From Spirometra erinaceieuropaei (Eukaryota > Platyhelminthes > Cestoda > Diphyllobothriidea > Diphyllobothriidae): a stretch of 64,000 nt of DNA. A model generated the notes under the pieces. It made no database searches. It saw only the letters and a program-made list of their open reading frames with translations, and was not told the DNA's origin. The translations under genes were made by a program, and so were the position numbers. Positions 21,081-33,400 of this stretch are shown one piece after another. The first letter of the stretch is position 1. Each line of letters starts with the position of its first letter. The stretch covers positions 650,994 to 714,993 of the forward strand of contig CACRXP010000048.1 of the NCBI GenBank assembly GCA_902702965.1, in the 5' to 3' direction.

Positions 21081-24069
21081 TGAACATCGGAAAACCACTA
21101 TTTCAGTATACGTTTAGAAAACGGGAGCCAGGAAATCTGACTTACGAGAAAGGAGAAATAGTTGGATGAACAAGAAATTTACTAACCTGACATTTCGGAT
21201 ATTTGCACAAATCAATTATCAGAGAGAGAGAGTCAAAAGGAGCAATAATTTGTCCAATTGGTGTAGCGGCCTAGCAACCACCTACGATAAATACTGCAAC
21301 ACATGAGCAATTTACAACCGTCATCTGACATTTTTTTTGATGATGTATTAGAGGCAGAATCTGAGGTGTTAGTGTAGTAAGGCTCTCGATCCGTAAATCA
21401 TGTTCACTTTTTGATGGATATATCCTCGGTCTTACCGTGTCGTTTCTATGGACAAATCTGCATTTATTAACGGTTCAAACATATTATTGCGCATAAAAGC
21501 GTCCATTGGACTTGTCTACGTCCACTTCGATGCTAAATACTTTACCTTGGCTAGTTAATCGTTAGGCTTATGGTCTGATATATCAAAATGTCTAACTGGT
21601 TTGTTTTCGTTTCCGACAGCAAAAGTGACTATGAAAAGGGCAGTTTCGAAAACCTGGCATTCAATTATTTAAAGCATGCATGATTGGCACATTTGGTTAA
21701 ACTGAAGAAGTTGTATTATCAAACGCTTTGCTGGCTAATTACGGTCTATTTTACATGCGTTATATTCCATTGGGAAAACACTTAGGTAACCGGCCGCGCA
21801 CTGATCCTGTCTGATTTTTGCCCATAGCAAACGACGTCTTGAAAAAATAGGGTTGTATTCACAACGAAAGCAGAAGGTACATAAACCTAAACGGTCAGAT
21901 ATGTTTAATGTGATGGTCTTGCAATGATGAAATACTATTTCGACTATCACTCCGCCCCGTTCCGCGTATATAAAACGAGTATTGTGTGCTCTCAGAAAGC
22001 AGAAAAACCTCATTCGCCTTTGTCAAATAGATAAGTGAAAAATGTCGTCTAATTTGAAATATTTAACTTAGTAAGGGATATTCAGAACGCATGCTAAGGG
22101 CTAGCGCATGCTCGAGCTCATGATCGATAATAAACTAGTTCCTAATGGAAGCACTAGTGCACCGAATAACGTACGCATCAGTTTTTTGCACAGAACAAAT
22201 ATTCCTAAAGTGGTTTAGCAAATTTATAAAGACTCTTTGAATATTTTATTGGAATCTACTTAAAACGCACAGATTATTAGCCCTCATTTATAAAATACTG
22301 CGAAAATACATTCCTGAACTAAAGAAGAGAAGTAATTGAACTTGGGTACTTGCACAAATCAAAAATCTCCTCAGGACCTTCATTCATTTCTGCAAAGAAA
22401 TATAAGTAAACACATATTTTTGGTAGAACGCCCTAGAAGAAGTTTGATTCTGATTCCTATTTAAGTTCTTTCATCCATATGACAATTATGGTAATATATT
22501 CGCATAATCAATTACGTTTTAATGATTTTTAGTCTAATACTCTGCTATAGCGAGTTGAGGTGATTTTCAGTTATGTTGATTGGTTCACAGTTTTCCTCTC
22601 AATGCTTATTGTCCTACACTAATTTACAGTTACATTAGTATGTGCATACCTCAATGCAAAATGGTATGCAGAGATTTGCTGCTCCTGTTATGTTTTGTCA
22701 ATGGACACCACGCCTGTTCTTCTCTACCTCGTATGTTTTACGTATGTTAATGCCTGTTTGCTCTTATTGCAAGGAAACTAATTTTTTGAATGAACATATA
22801 GATATCTAAACGTCTGCTTTGCACGCGGTGCAAGTGTCTTGTTGCGATCAAATGTGTCAACTTTCAGGCTAAAGAACACTCACGTTTTCTAACTATGTAT
22901 GTAATTATTTGTTTTTCGTAAAATTCTTCCTAATTCGTCCATCTGAAACCAGACTCTTTCCAGAATCCTCATATTGTTGGGATTCTATCTCGATAGAGCT
23001 GCTATTTACTGATTGACATAAGTAGTGCGAATTTGCTCCCTGTCTGATCTACTGAGTTTTATAGTTGTGTGTAAATGCGGCAACAAACAGTTTTTATAAG
23101 AAATAATGACTACGAAACTAGCAGACAGTATTAATACAGCTGTCGACTGCTATCTTCGACCCGAACGCATCATTCTAATGAGATTGAATTCATTTCCCTG
23201 CAGACGTTGAGAATTGCCCGCGCGATAACGATATTATTCCAGTTGGCACTGTTGCTGCACACCTCATCAACCAAATGTCTTCGCTTATTATGACAGAAGG
23301 AGAATGTAAATTCATCAGACCATTTTATAACGCCAGCCTTCCTGACAGTACACGTGTTTATAATTGTCAACCGCCCTGGCCTGTACTGTATAAGCTTTCT
23401 AGGGCCTACTACTGTGATGTCGTCTGGAATAGTGTCATATACACTCGGAATCAGGTATACGTTTCTCTGAAGTATATGCCTTACATTGTTTCCGAATGGT
23501 TTATTATAAAATAGGTTACACGTATTGTAAATCTCGACCTCATTTAGGGTGGTACGAAAAGCTATGAAATTGGGCCGGCTAAAAGTCGAGTTTTTTTCGA
23601 AATATCAAACTGGAATACGTCAACGTATGGGCCAAACATCATAGGCGTTACCAAAATACATCACGCAGACTTTCTAACAGCCGCGCAAAAATTTCTGAAT
23701 CCAAACCGACCGAAACATTCTACACAAAGGAAGGAGCCGGTGATGTCCATGAGCTCTATTCCCCTCAAACCAGTGCACTGCAAAATCTAGTCACTTCCCA
23801 TCATTTAACATTGTCACTCTTGTCAAAACCCACATTATATCCTTCAGTTGCGTTTAGATAATAAAGTATTTGCATAAGGCTCTTGAGACAGGTTTTATCC
23901 TTGTTTGACTCATAGTCCTCTTTATTTAGCTAGTAATGGATAGGTAAAAAGAATGATTAGCAACCAGTAACTTTACTTCCTATGTAACCAAGGGCCACGT
24001 TATAAATAACATCTGCTTCCAGGGTCAATCTTCCAGTAATTTCAGTGTGGCACAAGTTCTTTTGAAAAT

Positions 24070-26258
24070 AAATTAATGTTTGTTTCGAAATATGTATATG
24101 TCTAGAAAAATCGTAGACAGTACTTGAAGCTTACATCGTGAAATAAGGATAAATTTTATTAGCGATTATATGCAAAACAGCAGTGCTTCAGAAGGATAGC
24201 GAAGACTAAACTTCAAATTTTTACAATAGCGATTCGGTGTAAAGTTAGAATGTTGTTTTGGTTGTTTAGCCATATTGGGTATGTGTTCTGTCATTGTGCT
24301 CCCGTCGAAGAAGCACTGGAACAGTACGTTCATGGTCGCATGACAGCCCACGACTCTGAAGGAAAAAAACCCATGTATACCACCTTTAATAGGCCTAATG
24401 ATGGGTGAGCTAACGAAATATAAATGCCAAAGGGAAACGCTAAAAGTTTACTTTCAATCGTCAGCTGTTCAAATAAGTTCTCCTGAGGATCAATTTTTAG
24501 AACTTAACAGTAAATCACTCTTCTTAAGTTTTTCTGCGAGGAAAGTTTGGAAATTCCATGCCAGCAGCCTGGTTAGTCACTGATCACTTCTCGCGATACC
24601 GACACCGCTGCTGTCTGGGGCACATACAAGAAGCAGTTTGTATAATAGACAGTTTTGAAGACGGTTTTGCTAAGCCCAGCCCGGGCGTTTGAGGCATGCA
24701 TGTGACACTGACCGACCTTTGTCTAAATCTAATGATCAACCTGTTGCGAATTGTCTGCAAAAAGGCCAAATTAGGCAACAGTGTGTTGAATTTTAAGAAT
24801 GCAAACATTTGTATTAGAGGATCCAGACTTGATGTGGCGTAATGTCAGACAACTGTGGGAAAAGCACTAAGACTGATGGGGATACAACCGCCTGCATGGT
24901 AATGAGACTGACGATGTCCAACGCCCTACTAGGACTATTAATCGACGACTATTTCATACGGGTTTGTAATATCCGGGTAACGTCAGTGTGCGTTATTGTA
25001 GAATATAGTTCCCGTCTCCCAAATCAATGGACCCGTCATCTCTTGAGGAAATAGATGGCACCATTTTCGACGTAGATTTTACTGTAAAAATTGGTTTTCA
25101 CCAAAGACAAAGTTGCTACTTCTAACTTTAAGTACACATGAACTACAGTTTAGGGGTAAACAGCTAAGAGCTCTGCTATGCCCCTATTAACAATAGAAAG
25201 TGTCGTGCATTAATGTTTGTTTCAAAATATGTATCTGTCTAGAAAAATCGTAGACAGTACTTGAAGCATACATCGAGAAATAAGGATAAATTTTATTAGC
25301 GATTATATGCAAAACAGCAGAGCTTCAGAAGGATAGCGAAAGCATAAAGCATAGCAGACTAAACTTCAAATTTTACAATAGCAATTCGGTGTAAAGTAAG
25401 AATGTTGTTTTGGTTGTTTAGCCATATTATACTGTTAAGTGCGTAAAAGAGATCCTCGGAAGCCCAGGGAAAAGGTATGTGCAGTTATAGAAAATTCGAA
25501 AGCTTTGTATTGACTGAACGAGTATGAGGTCGACTACGGCAATCTGTGCTGATGTGGCGACTGAATGTCAACAAATTACTTTTGTCAAAATTGTCTCCGA
25601 ATATTAAAATTACCCATATGGGCCTTTAAAGTATAAAAAGAACGAATAGCAATTCCAGTTAGCAAACTTGATTTCCCTCTACATAAGACACCAACTCCTT
25701 ACCGCTTTATCATCTTGTTAGCGACAAATGGACGTAGTTTGGATTTGTCTCTCCTAAATGCAGAGTGGGTTATATTTAACTTAACCTACTAATGAGGAAT
25801 AGAGATCTGTGTCCTATACCTAAAGGAAAATGTTATTAACTAGAGAATAAAATTAATATGAATGGCATGCTTTGTCACTTACAATTATTTATGATATGCT
25901 ATCCGCAACAGTATTGCTTTGAGCAGAAACACCTTCCCGGTAAGCAACCGCTGAAAAGTACCCTGATGAATCGCATGTGAATGTTTTCTCTACTGACATC
26001 AAGGGCAGTGTTGGGTATGTGTTCTGTCATTGTGCTACCGTCGAAGAAGCACTGGTACAGTACATTTATGGTCGCATGACAGCCAAGCACTTTGAAGGAA
26101 AAAAATCCATCTATGCCACGTTTAATAGGCCGAGGGACGTGTGAGCTGACCGAATGTAAATGACATAGGGAAACGCTAACAGTTAACTTTCGATCGGCAT
26201 CTGTTCAAATAAGTTCTCTTAAGGGTCAAATGTTACAATTTAATAGTAAATCACTCTT
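24070..26258 (+). repeat. Internal direct repeat in copy 1, second unit split by an insert
   Basis: Unit 1 (about 24070-24530) recurs as 25213-25430 plus 26010-26258. The halves are separated by about 580 bp (25431-26009) at the point where unit 1 reads GCCATATT|GGGTATGTG. Copy 2 of the segmental duplication has a single unit (56460-56935), so the repeat is private to copy 1. The insert has no recognisable ends or coding sequence. Confidence 0.65.
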
Positions 26259-27865
26259 CTTAATTGTGCAGATACGCGTATCTTTCGTAGAGTGCAGCAA
26301 ATAAAATATTCTTTAGAATGCTGCCAACAATCATGCTATTGTCTAAACCGAAATTCCCGGCGAACGTTACCAGAGAGAATGCAATTTATACACTTGGCAT
26401 CGGAGTTCAGATGAACCGCTTTTATACGCTCAAAAATCGGTATAATGTGCATATGGGAGAAAAGGTAACCATTACTGTGGGCATCAATGTGTTTGAACTC
26501 GAGATTACGTCGTTGGTGTCTCTGACATATGGCTTCTGCGATGAAAGCAGAATCAATTTCGGAGTTGAAAGATCCCTGCTATGTTGTGATAGATATGCTA
26601 TATTGCAGGATTGTATATGTCGTTCATTTAATTCCTATATCTATCCGACAGACGTTGTCAAAATTGGATTGCGAGACCATTTAGAAATCTACAGGGAGAG
26701 AGGATGAAGCATAGGAGGAATTACTACGAACCATTTAATGCTAATGGTAACCAAAGCTCAATCTTTGATACACCAACGAATCCGGCAATGGACATATTAT
26801 ATTAAATATGCATGTTCCCGCAGTCCAAACGCTCGCTTAAAAATCTTGCCAAATAACAACGAGCACTTTCCCGATATATATGTGCAAAAACTTGAACAGG
26901 ATTATCAACATTTCGTACATTTATTTGAAATCCTTTCTTCATAAATTGAGCAGCTGACATATACCGTGCAATTTTTATAAAAACGTTATTTTATACGTTT
27001 TTAGTAGAGCGGATAACTAAGTTGCACAAATGCGTTTCCTTCAAGGCACGCATAAACGTATACATTACAATTTCTGATGTTACAAGAGGGGTATTTTTTT
27101 GGTTTGCAGACTGTGTGTAACCATAAAATTTCAGGCTTTTAGCACATGCTGTCAAGTTACATCAGTTACGTTATTGACGACAACCGTCATGGCTATGTCC
27201 GGTAAACTTGTGTTAAGGCCTCACTACCGGCCGTGAATTTGCCAACATCCACTGCCACCATGGAGGATAACCCTTAATTCTGTATGCAACAAATTCCTCA
27301 TTCTGGCAACTTTATGTTATCTCTTTACAAGAGGGAATTAGGCCCAAATAATTTAGCGTTCTGATAACACTCTACGTAGTTTCTGTAGGACCATTTCATC
27401 AATATTTCTCAGGACGTATACGACCTAGTCCACATTCACTGAAGCAACTTATGAGACCTGAATTGTATTGAGAAGTGTATGCATTTTATCACAGTGAGAC
27501 TATGAAATATGTAGACTATAAGCTCGAAAAACAGATGAAGGCATTTTTGGGACTAAGAATTATTCGGGACAGCGAAAGTTCTTAAAGTCTGTATTTATCC
27601 CGTCATTGAGGAAGAGATTTGAAGATCTAAATGACCATCAATGGGTGCTTGAAGAAGTACATTTGATCGTAGTTTCTTATAAATAATTTTAAAGCTAAAA
27701 GGTGATCAGGAAAGTTTTTAAAATTTATCTTACGCATACACTCAGCTTTCACGAAGTGTGATCTTTGTACGCAGTAACAAAGAAGCCAAGTCGAAAACCA
27801 CCGTCGTAACATGCCTGACATATATGTGGCATTAGGCTGCGGATGACATTTATTAATATTCTGCA

Positions 27866-28775
27866 TATAGTAGATTGACTAGCTCATGAAATATCAACCT
27901 AAATTCCATATGCGTTTTCTTTTCGAAAAGATTAATTAAGAAATGCTGTAAAACTAATACTCTTGCAACATAACTTTCCAATAAATCGGTCACCTCGGCA
28001 AGTCTTTCGATACAAAAATCATAAAATTATATTTAGCAAAAATATTTACCGAAACCTTATTTTGTTTATTCGGTGGGACATTACGTATGCATCAAATTTT
28101 ATCCTCAAAGAATGAGTATCATTTGATCTATATATAAACACTCGAACGAAGGTCTAATCCGGTGTTTATAACTTCCGGTTCCCCGAATAATTTAAAGTCG
28201 ACCTGCCGTTAAATAAGCACTAAGTGTTTACAAACTGCAAGCTGTACATTTTCTCCGCATACATAAATCATAAATTTATGTACTGTGTTATTGGGAGACT
28301 ATATGAGGTTGATAAATTAAGGCAAAGGATTGAAGACGTATGATTGACTTTACAAGGAATACTGGTAAATGCAGAGACATGAAGTTTTGTGAACGGCCAT
28401 TTCACGGCTTTTAAACACTCACAACAGTGGATTTTTTATTATCGTGTTATAGCCTTCATTTAAGTACGAAGTTTGATGAAGGCGTCATTTCTTACCGCAT
28501 GAGGAACAGAACAAATATTCCTACACATATACTCTATGACATGTTATTGAATTTATAGGGGCATAGAAAATCCATGTAATAAATGATGCTATTAGGTAGT
28601 GAATTTTGCGGCGTATACTTTTCTTATGCGGTCGGAAATGTGTTCGGTCGAAAGCCAGCTTACCACCATTAGTGATCTCGTAAAGAATTTACAGTCCCTC
28701 TTAATTAATATGCTCGAAACGAAAACGCATTTCTGAATTTTGCTCGACATTCCATGAGTTGATCCACCTGCTGTA
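27866..28775. mobile_element. TIR-family element, about 910 bp (copy 1 of the duplicated pair)
   Basis: Left end TATAGTAGATTGACTAGCTC then ATGAAATATCAACCTAAATT; right end CTGAATTTTGCTCGACATTC then CATGAGTTGATCCACCTGCTGTA. The inner TIR contains GATTAATTAAGAAATGCTGT, matching CTTAATTAATATGC at the right. The same element is at 58948-59860 in the second copy of the segmental duplication, so it inserted before the duplication. Non-coding. Confidence 0.72.
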
Positions 28776-29639
28776 CATAATCTGTTTTTTGTTGGAAATG
28801 AATTCCACAATTTTTGTCACCACTCAATTACATTGCTTACTGGTCGTAACGACCATGACGACTAAAACCGAAGGAAGGTGTATGTTAAGGTAAAATAGAT
28901 TTGACTATTTGAGAACACCTGACTGCACCCCTAATTTTTGCCATCACGTGTACAGGCGTTCATGAATGCTAGATCAGTGCTGAGTTTATGCACGCGTGTG
29001 CGATAGCACAGTTTGTGATCCGCGGTGCTTTTGTTTGCACCACGAACACCGTGGCCGTCTTAGTGGACACCAAACGCGCGTCTCTTCTGCAGTCAGAGGT
29101 GGCGGTGACAACTCGTTGTATTTTGCGCGCGGTATTTTTACTGTAAGATTGACCTCTCTGGCAGGTCAGAGCGTCTGACATGGCGCACAGCACAGCATGA
29201 GGCACTCTGACAGTCAATGCAGCTGGGCGCCGACTTTTCAGCGCGGATATCCCCTAAGAGTGCTAGGTACACCCACCCATCCGACTCTGCTATTCAAGGC
29301 GCTCAAAACACACAAAATAAGGGCTCTTGAAACTTAATGTTGCCTTGGAGCGAAATGTCTGCCCGCTGGAGGCGGTCACAAAGCACAATTTCAGCTAAGC
29401 ACTGATCAACTAGAGATTGGCTACGCAATTACTAGTGACACTGATAATCGCATAGGGGAAACATTGCGACTGCAATTATCGTACGGGGCGTAGAGATGGA
29501 TTTTCTGAAACGATACCTTAATCAGGCTCTTTCTTCTGCTTTTAGGCAATATATATTTAGGGAATAATCTAAACAAACCCTATTATGAACGAGAATGTAA
29601 GTATAGTTTGTGTAAGATGTGGTTTGCTAGCGACATCTG

Positions 29640-29750
29640 ATGGAGAGGTAGAGGTGCAAATCAGGGGTTAGGGTGAGGGGCAATGGCTACGGGTTTGATT
29701 TAGAAGTTATGGTTAGGTTTCTGGATTATGAGTTAGGGCTATTCCTTAAA
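29640..29750 (+). repeat. Degenerate TTAGGG-like stretch (copy 1)
   Basis: GGGGTTAGGGTGAGGGGC and related GTTAGG/TTAGGG words cluster here and in the homologous 60735-60845. Resembles an eroded interstitial telomere-like repeat, but it is short and imperfect. Confidence 0.35.
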
Positions 29751-29882
29751 TTGCTCCTATAGAGCTGGTTACATTAGTCACATGAGTAAATGGCTATCCA
29801 AAGAACACAGGAACACATTCTGACACAGTTGATAAATTTGAAGCATTTTGTCCCCGGTACGAAGCTGAAGTAGGCAAGAACA

Positions 29883-29929
29883 GCAGGATTTATTGGCACC
29901 AAAAAATTTCGCGACTGCTCTTCAGCTGC
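29883..29929 (-). ncRNA. Hammerhead ribozyme, inverted copy
   Basis: Minus strand: stem I GCAG/CTGC, core CTGAAGA, stem II GC(AGTC)GC, core GAAA, stem III beginning ATTT and closing AAAT, cleavage-site C, then stem I. Identical to the plus-strand ribozyme at 30812-30858 except in the stem II loop. It lies in the inverted terminal fragment of the Penelope-like insertion. Confidence 0.75.
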
Positions 29930-29951
29930 TTCCTGTCGCTTCATAAGATAA

Positions 29952-30593
29952 AGGGCTAGAAACATTTGCTCCAATGACACACTGGATGCAGAACTTGCAC
30001 GTCTCAAAGAAGCTCTACTTAAGCGTGGATATCCCGCACGGTTCATCCACAAATACAGCAACTCTACACGGCCAAAACTGACAGAGCATTCAGCTCCGAA
30101 AAAGCCCGTCTTTATATCTTTGCCCTTTAAAGGCGACAATATTTTAAATACTATCAAACGACGGCTACGTTCTGCCATTGAAAGGACATACAATGCAGCC
30201 GAACTAGTATTCTGCAGTCCTACTAAGCCACTTCCGATTCCACGGGCAAAGGATGCCCTGCCAATGTACGCCACGTCAAATTGTGTTTATGAATTCACAT
30301 GCACTTGCGGATGCAAGTACATTGGGCGAACGCAAAGGCAGTTGGCAGCCAGATCCATTGAGCACCTGCCCAAGTGGCTCCTTAGACAAGAAAATAAGAT
30401 CCCACGTTCATCCATTACGAAACACCTACTTGATACTGGTCACACCGTCGACCCCAAAACTTCCTTCCGAGTACTTGTTCGGGCACGAACAACTCGGACA
30501 TTGCGTTACCTGGAGGCAGCCTATATACGACGAGTGAAACCAGATCTTTGTAAACAATTGGAGCACGTGGTTAACCTAACATTACCATGGTAG
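29952..30593 (+). pseudogene. Penelope-like element ORF, C-terminal part with GIY-YIG endonuclease
   Basis: Open for 213 codons after an in-frame TAA at 29949, without an N-terminal reverse transcriptase. Landmarks are NICSNDTLDAEL and KRGYPARFIHKYS (the region after the palm/thumb), then VYEFTCTCGCKYIGRTQRQL (about 30282-30341), the GIY-YIG core, followed by R..EHLP, ITKHLLDTGH, RTLRYLEAAYIRR and the end VVNLTLPW. The conserved Tyr, Arg, His and Glu positions expected of GIY-YIG nucleases are present, so the nuclease domain itself looks undamaged. The ORF begins where the inverted terminal fragment stops, so loss of the reverse transcriptase is part of the insertion structure. Confidence 0.85.
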
Positions 30594-30811
30594 CCTCTGG
30601 CTCCATGATTCCCCCTCTCTCCTCTCATTTTTTGCTCTTTAACGTTTCCTTATTTTTCACTTCTTCCCCTACGGCGTTTGTGTTATTAACTTTATCGATT
30701 AGCCAACTTTGCCCAAAACCCTAACCTTGATGTTTCTGCATCGATTTTCTGCATGAATTCAAATCTGTTGTATTGTTCTCACTCGTTATCCATCTTATGA
30801 AGCGACAGGAA

Positions 30812-30858
30812 GCAGCTGAAGAGCACTCGCGAAATTTTTTGGTGCCAATAAATCCTGC
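30812..30858 (+). ncRNA. Hammerhead ribozyme, sense copy
   Basis: All core parts are in place: stem I GCAG (30812-30815) with CTGC (30855-30858); CTGAAGA (30816-30822); stem II GC-ACTC-GC (30823-30830); GAAA (30831-30834); stem III formed by ATTTTTTG with CAATAAAT around a GTGC loop; cleavage-site C at 30854. Hammerhead motifs in Penelope-like elements are established. Stem II has only two base pairs, so activity may depend on loop contacts or dimer formation. Confidence 0.8.
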
Positions 30859-31179
30859 TGTTCTTGCCTACTACAGTTGATAAAGGGTGAAGTAAAAAGC
30901 CTAAATGGTGCAATCGCCGCACACATGATTGTTCCCAGGCAAAGTTTAGACCACAAAGAAATTTCCCGTCTTACTTGCGCTGTCTCACCAAATTGATGTT
31001 AGTTACTCGGACAGCATCCTGCAGCAAAAAAGGTCACTGTCATAAAGCTATGAAAGCCGGTCTCATACGCACAGAAGAATCTGGTACAAGCTCCTCCACG
31101 TCTGCAGTGGTCAAAGGTCGGTTAACAGAATGCACGGCTCCGCGACCTCTCTCGCCCGCCGTATCATGCATGGCATGCG

Positions 31180-32045
31180 TCTACTTCCCGCGAGATTGGG
31201 ATTCAGCTTAAGATTAGGTCGAGAGTTAAGCTAAGAGCATACCGAAAGTACGCTTCCTGGTATTAAGCGAAATGCCGCTTACGTTTCAGAGACGATGAGA
31301 CGGTAATTGTTCACGTCTCTTACCAGTATCAGCGAATGCATCTAGCGAGATTTAAGACTGCTTCCGATGAGGTCCAAGAAAAATAAGAAGAAAAACATAC
31401 GTATAGAGAATACGCTGGTAATATTGCATGTAAACGTACCATATAAGCGCTCCAACAAATCTTTGCGTAAACCCGTAACATGAATCAACTCCACAAATCT
31501 TAGAAAATGATTTCTGAAATCTAATGGCAACTGTAGACTTCTGCCCAAAGATGTTTCCTTTCACGGGATATTTAATGGTAAAATGTTGTTAGGGGATCTG
31601 TTGGTGTGAGTGGTTTTAGTTGTTTTAGTTCTCTTGACAAATGTTTACAAAATAAGTAAAGGGCTGTAAGTGGTTAATGGGGAATATGCATCCAGCTACT
31701 GCTATCGGCATGCCAATGGCTTTGTCACGCAATTTACCGTTTCAGTCAAAATCGTGTTTTATAACTGTTAGGACAACACCAAAAAAAAATTCTTACAAGC
31801 ACAAAATTCACTAAGCAGCCCTATCATCACCACTGAGAAATTGGCCAATATTGTCACGTCAAATGTGCCCTTAATGCATGTGTTTAATCTGCTGTATTTC
31901 ATCTTTTCGATTCATGCGATGTATACCGCTTACCGGTTGTTCATGAATTCAACATACAACCTTTTACTGTCTCTAAGTCAAATTGCACAGATTTCGCGAT
32001 AAGCATAACGCACTCCAAATTGACAGATATTGGTATTGCCAGGGT
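31180..32045. other. No recognisable feature
   Basis: Lies between the end of the segmental duplication and the 550-bp tandem array. Open frames are short and motif-free. Confidence 0.3.
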
Positions 32046-32049
32046 TGGT

Positions 32050-33400
32050 GACCTCTCGCAAAACAGCCTTTTGAAAAATAAACTGAAGCAAAGTGGCCGT
32101 CATCAAGTGCCCCATCAAAATATACAATATAATTTGTCTCTTATCAAAATAGTTGATGTAGACACCCACGTTTGGAGTAACGCACCTAAAACATCGACGG
32201 CATATTTCTTAATAAATCAGATACGCACGCTCCTTCCATCACTAAGAGTATTGAATAATACCTTAAACATGCCCTCCCAAATAACTCTAAATATACTAAT
32301 TATCACGAACTGTTCTTCTCCTTGGCTGATGATTACATTTCCAATCCTAAAAATTTAGCCATCAACAAATGACCAGGAGCTTACTCGACAAGAAAATGGG
32401 GTGGCCGTAAACACGAGAAGGACTGCTCAGCCATGCTCAATACCTGCGTACCCAGTGGGATCGGCTGGACGTTCTCCAGAGCGGCACCCGTTGCCGGAGT
32501 ACTGCCAGCGCCCACAAGGCCACAAGTTCATGAATTGCCAAATCTGGGCATAGGAGACTCAAAAAAACCTAAGAGCCTAATTTTGGTCTTCTCTTGGATG
32601 AATGACCTCTCGAAGAACACGCGTTTGAAAAATAATCACAAGAAAAGTGGCAATCACCGAAACTCCCATCAAAGTTTACAATACATTTTTACTTTAATTA
32701 AAATAATTGGACCTATACACACTTTTAAAGCGACGATCCTGAGACGTTGACCGCATATTTCTTAATAAATCTGAAACGCTCGTTCCTAACATACCTTGAA
32801 CCATTGAATCATACCTTAAATCTTCCACGCAAATAATTGCGATATACCGATATTTACGAAGTGCTTATTTACTAAGCTTGATGATTATGTTTTCTATGCT
32901 AAAAATTCTGCCATCATTAAATTATCAGGATTTAAACCGACAAGAAAGAAAAAGGGGGTCAGAAACAAGTGGAGGACTGCCCGGTGCTGCTCAAGACCTG
33001 TATATCAGGCGGAATCGCACGGACATCCTCCGGAGGGGAATCAGGCGCCGGAGTATTGTCAGCGTACGCCAGTCTAAGTGTAGTCATACGAGACGTGACA
33101 AAAAGGTTAGGCCAGATGGAATTCATAAAGAGCGGAATATAGGCTGGGTCGTCACCCTTCGAAAGGCCGTGTAACTAGTCAGTCATCGAATGAGAGATGC
33201 TGCCTAAATTTCAATCCAGACAACTACTTGTTGAAGCGATGAACCTGAAATCTTGACAACATATTTCGAAGCCACAACTATGCCCTGGAGTACTGAACCC
33301 ATTCAAATAAATCTTTTATGCTGGTGTTTACGAATCACTTTTCCCTTGGCTTGAAGATTAGCTTTCCAATGTTAAAATGTCGAAATCAATTTGTTTACGT
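32050..33400 (+). repeat. Diverged tandem array, about 550-bp unit, three copies
   Basis: GACCTCTCG marks unit starts at 32050 and 32604, and CACCCTTCG marks the third near 33153, giving periods of about 554 and 549. Other in-register landmarks are GCATATTTCTTAATAAATC (about 32200, about 32750), CATATTTCGAAGCC (about 33264), GAAGGACTGC / GGAGGACTGC (about 32415, about 32969) and a GCCGGAGTA(C/T)TG word (about 32495, about 33048). The third unit is partial. Identity between units is moderate, so the array is old. The 112-codon frame in unit 1 is broken in unit 2 and is not called. Confidence 0.75.

Larger units (their letters stand above)
29835..30872 (+). mobile_element. Penelope-like element insertion with inverted ribozyme-bearing ends
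   Basis: Flanked by a 10-bp direct repeat ACAGTTGATA (29825-29834 and 30873-30882). Copy 2 of the segmental duplication has a single ACAGTTGATA at the same place (about 60922), i.e. the empty site. Inside are an inverted fragment of the element's own 3' end (29835-29948), a 5'-truncated ORF with a GIY-YIG endonuclease domain, a 3' untranslated region and the sense-oriented 3' end. Penelope-like elements are known for GIY-YIG endonucleases, partial inverted or tandem termini, 5' truncation and hammerhead motifs; all are seen here. Confidence 0.9.
21730..31180 (+). repeat. Segmental duplication, copy 1 (partner 54172-61325)
   Basis: Long collinear match, by eye well above 85% over most of its length and higher around 23.1-24.5 kb. 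Copy 1 carries extra material at about 24.58-26.28 kb (internal repeat plus an insert) and at 29835-30872 (Penelope-like insertion). It lacks about 147 bp and about 266 bp present in copy 2. No gene with a conserved reading frame was found in either copy. Confidence 0.88.

Noticed and set aside
23170..23370. 66-codon minus-strand frame kept open in both duplicated copies (also 55558-55758)
   Set aside because: Of about eight base differences between the copies nearly all change the amino acid, which fits neutral drift after duplication and not a conserved protein.
26318..26707. 129-codon open frame, one of the longest in the segmental duplication
   Set aside because: The homologous stretch in the second copy (about 57000-57370) has indels and an in-frame TAG (ACGTCG TAG GTA), and no domain is recognisable.
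30253..30537. 94-codon frame overlapping the Penelope ORF, and the 166-codon minus-strand frame at 29774-30274
   Set aside because: Shadow frames of the GIY-YIG ORF and the inverted terminal fragment; neither has domain motifs.
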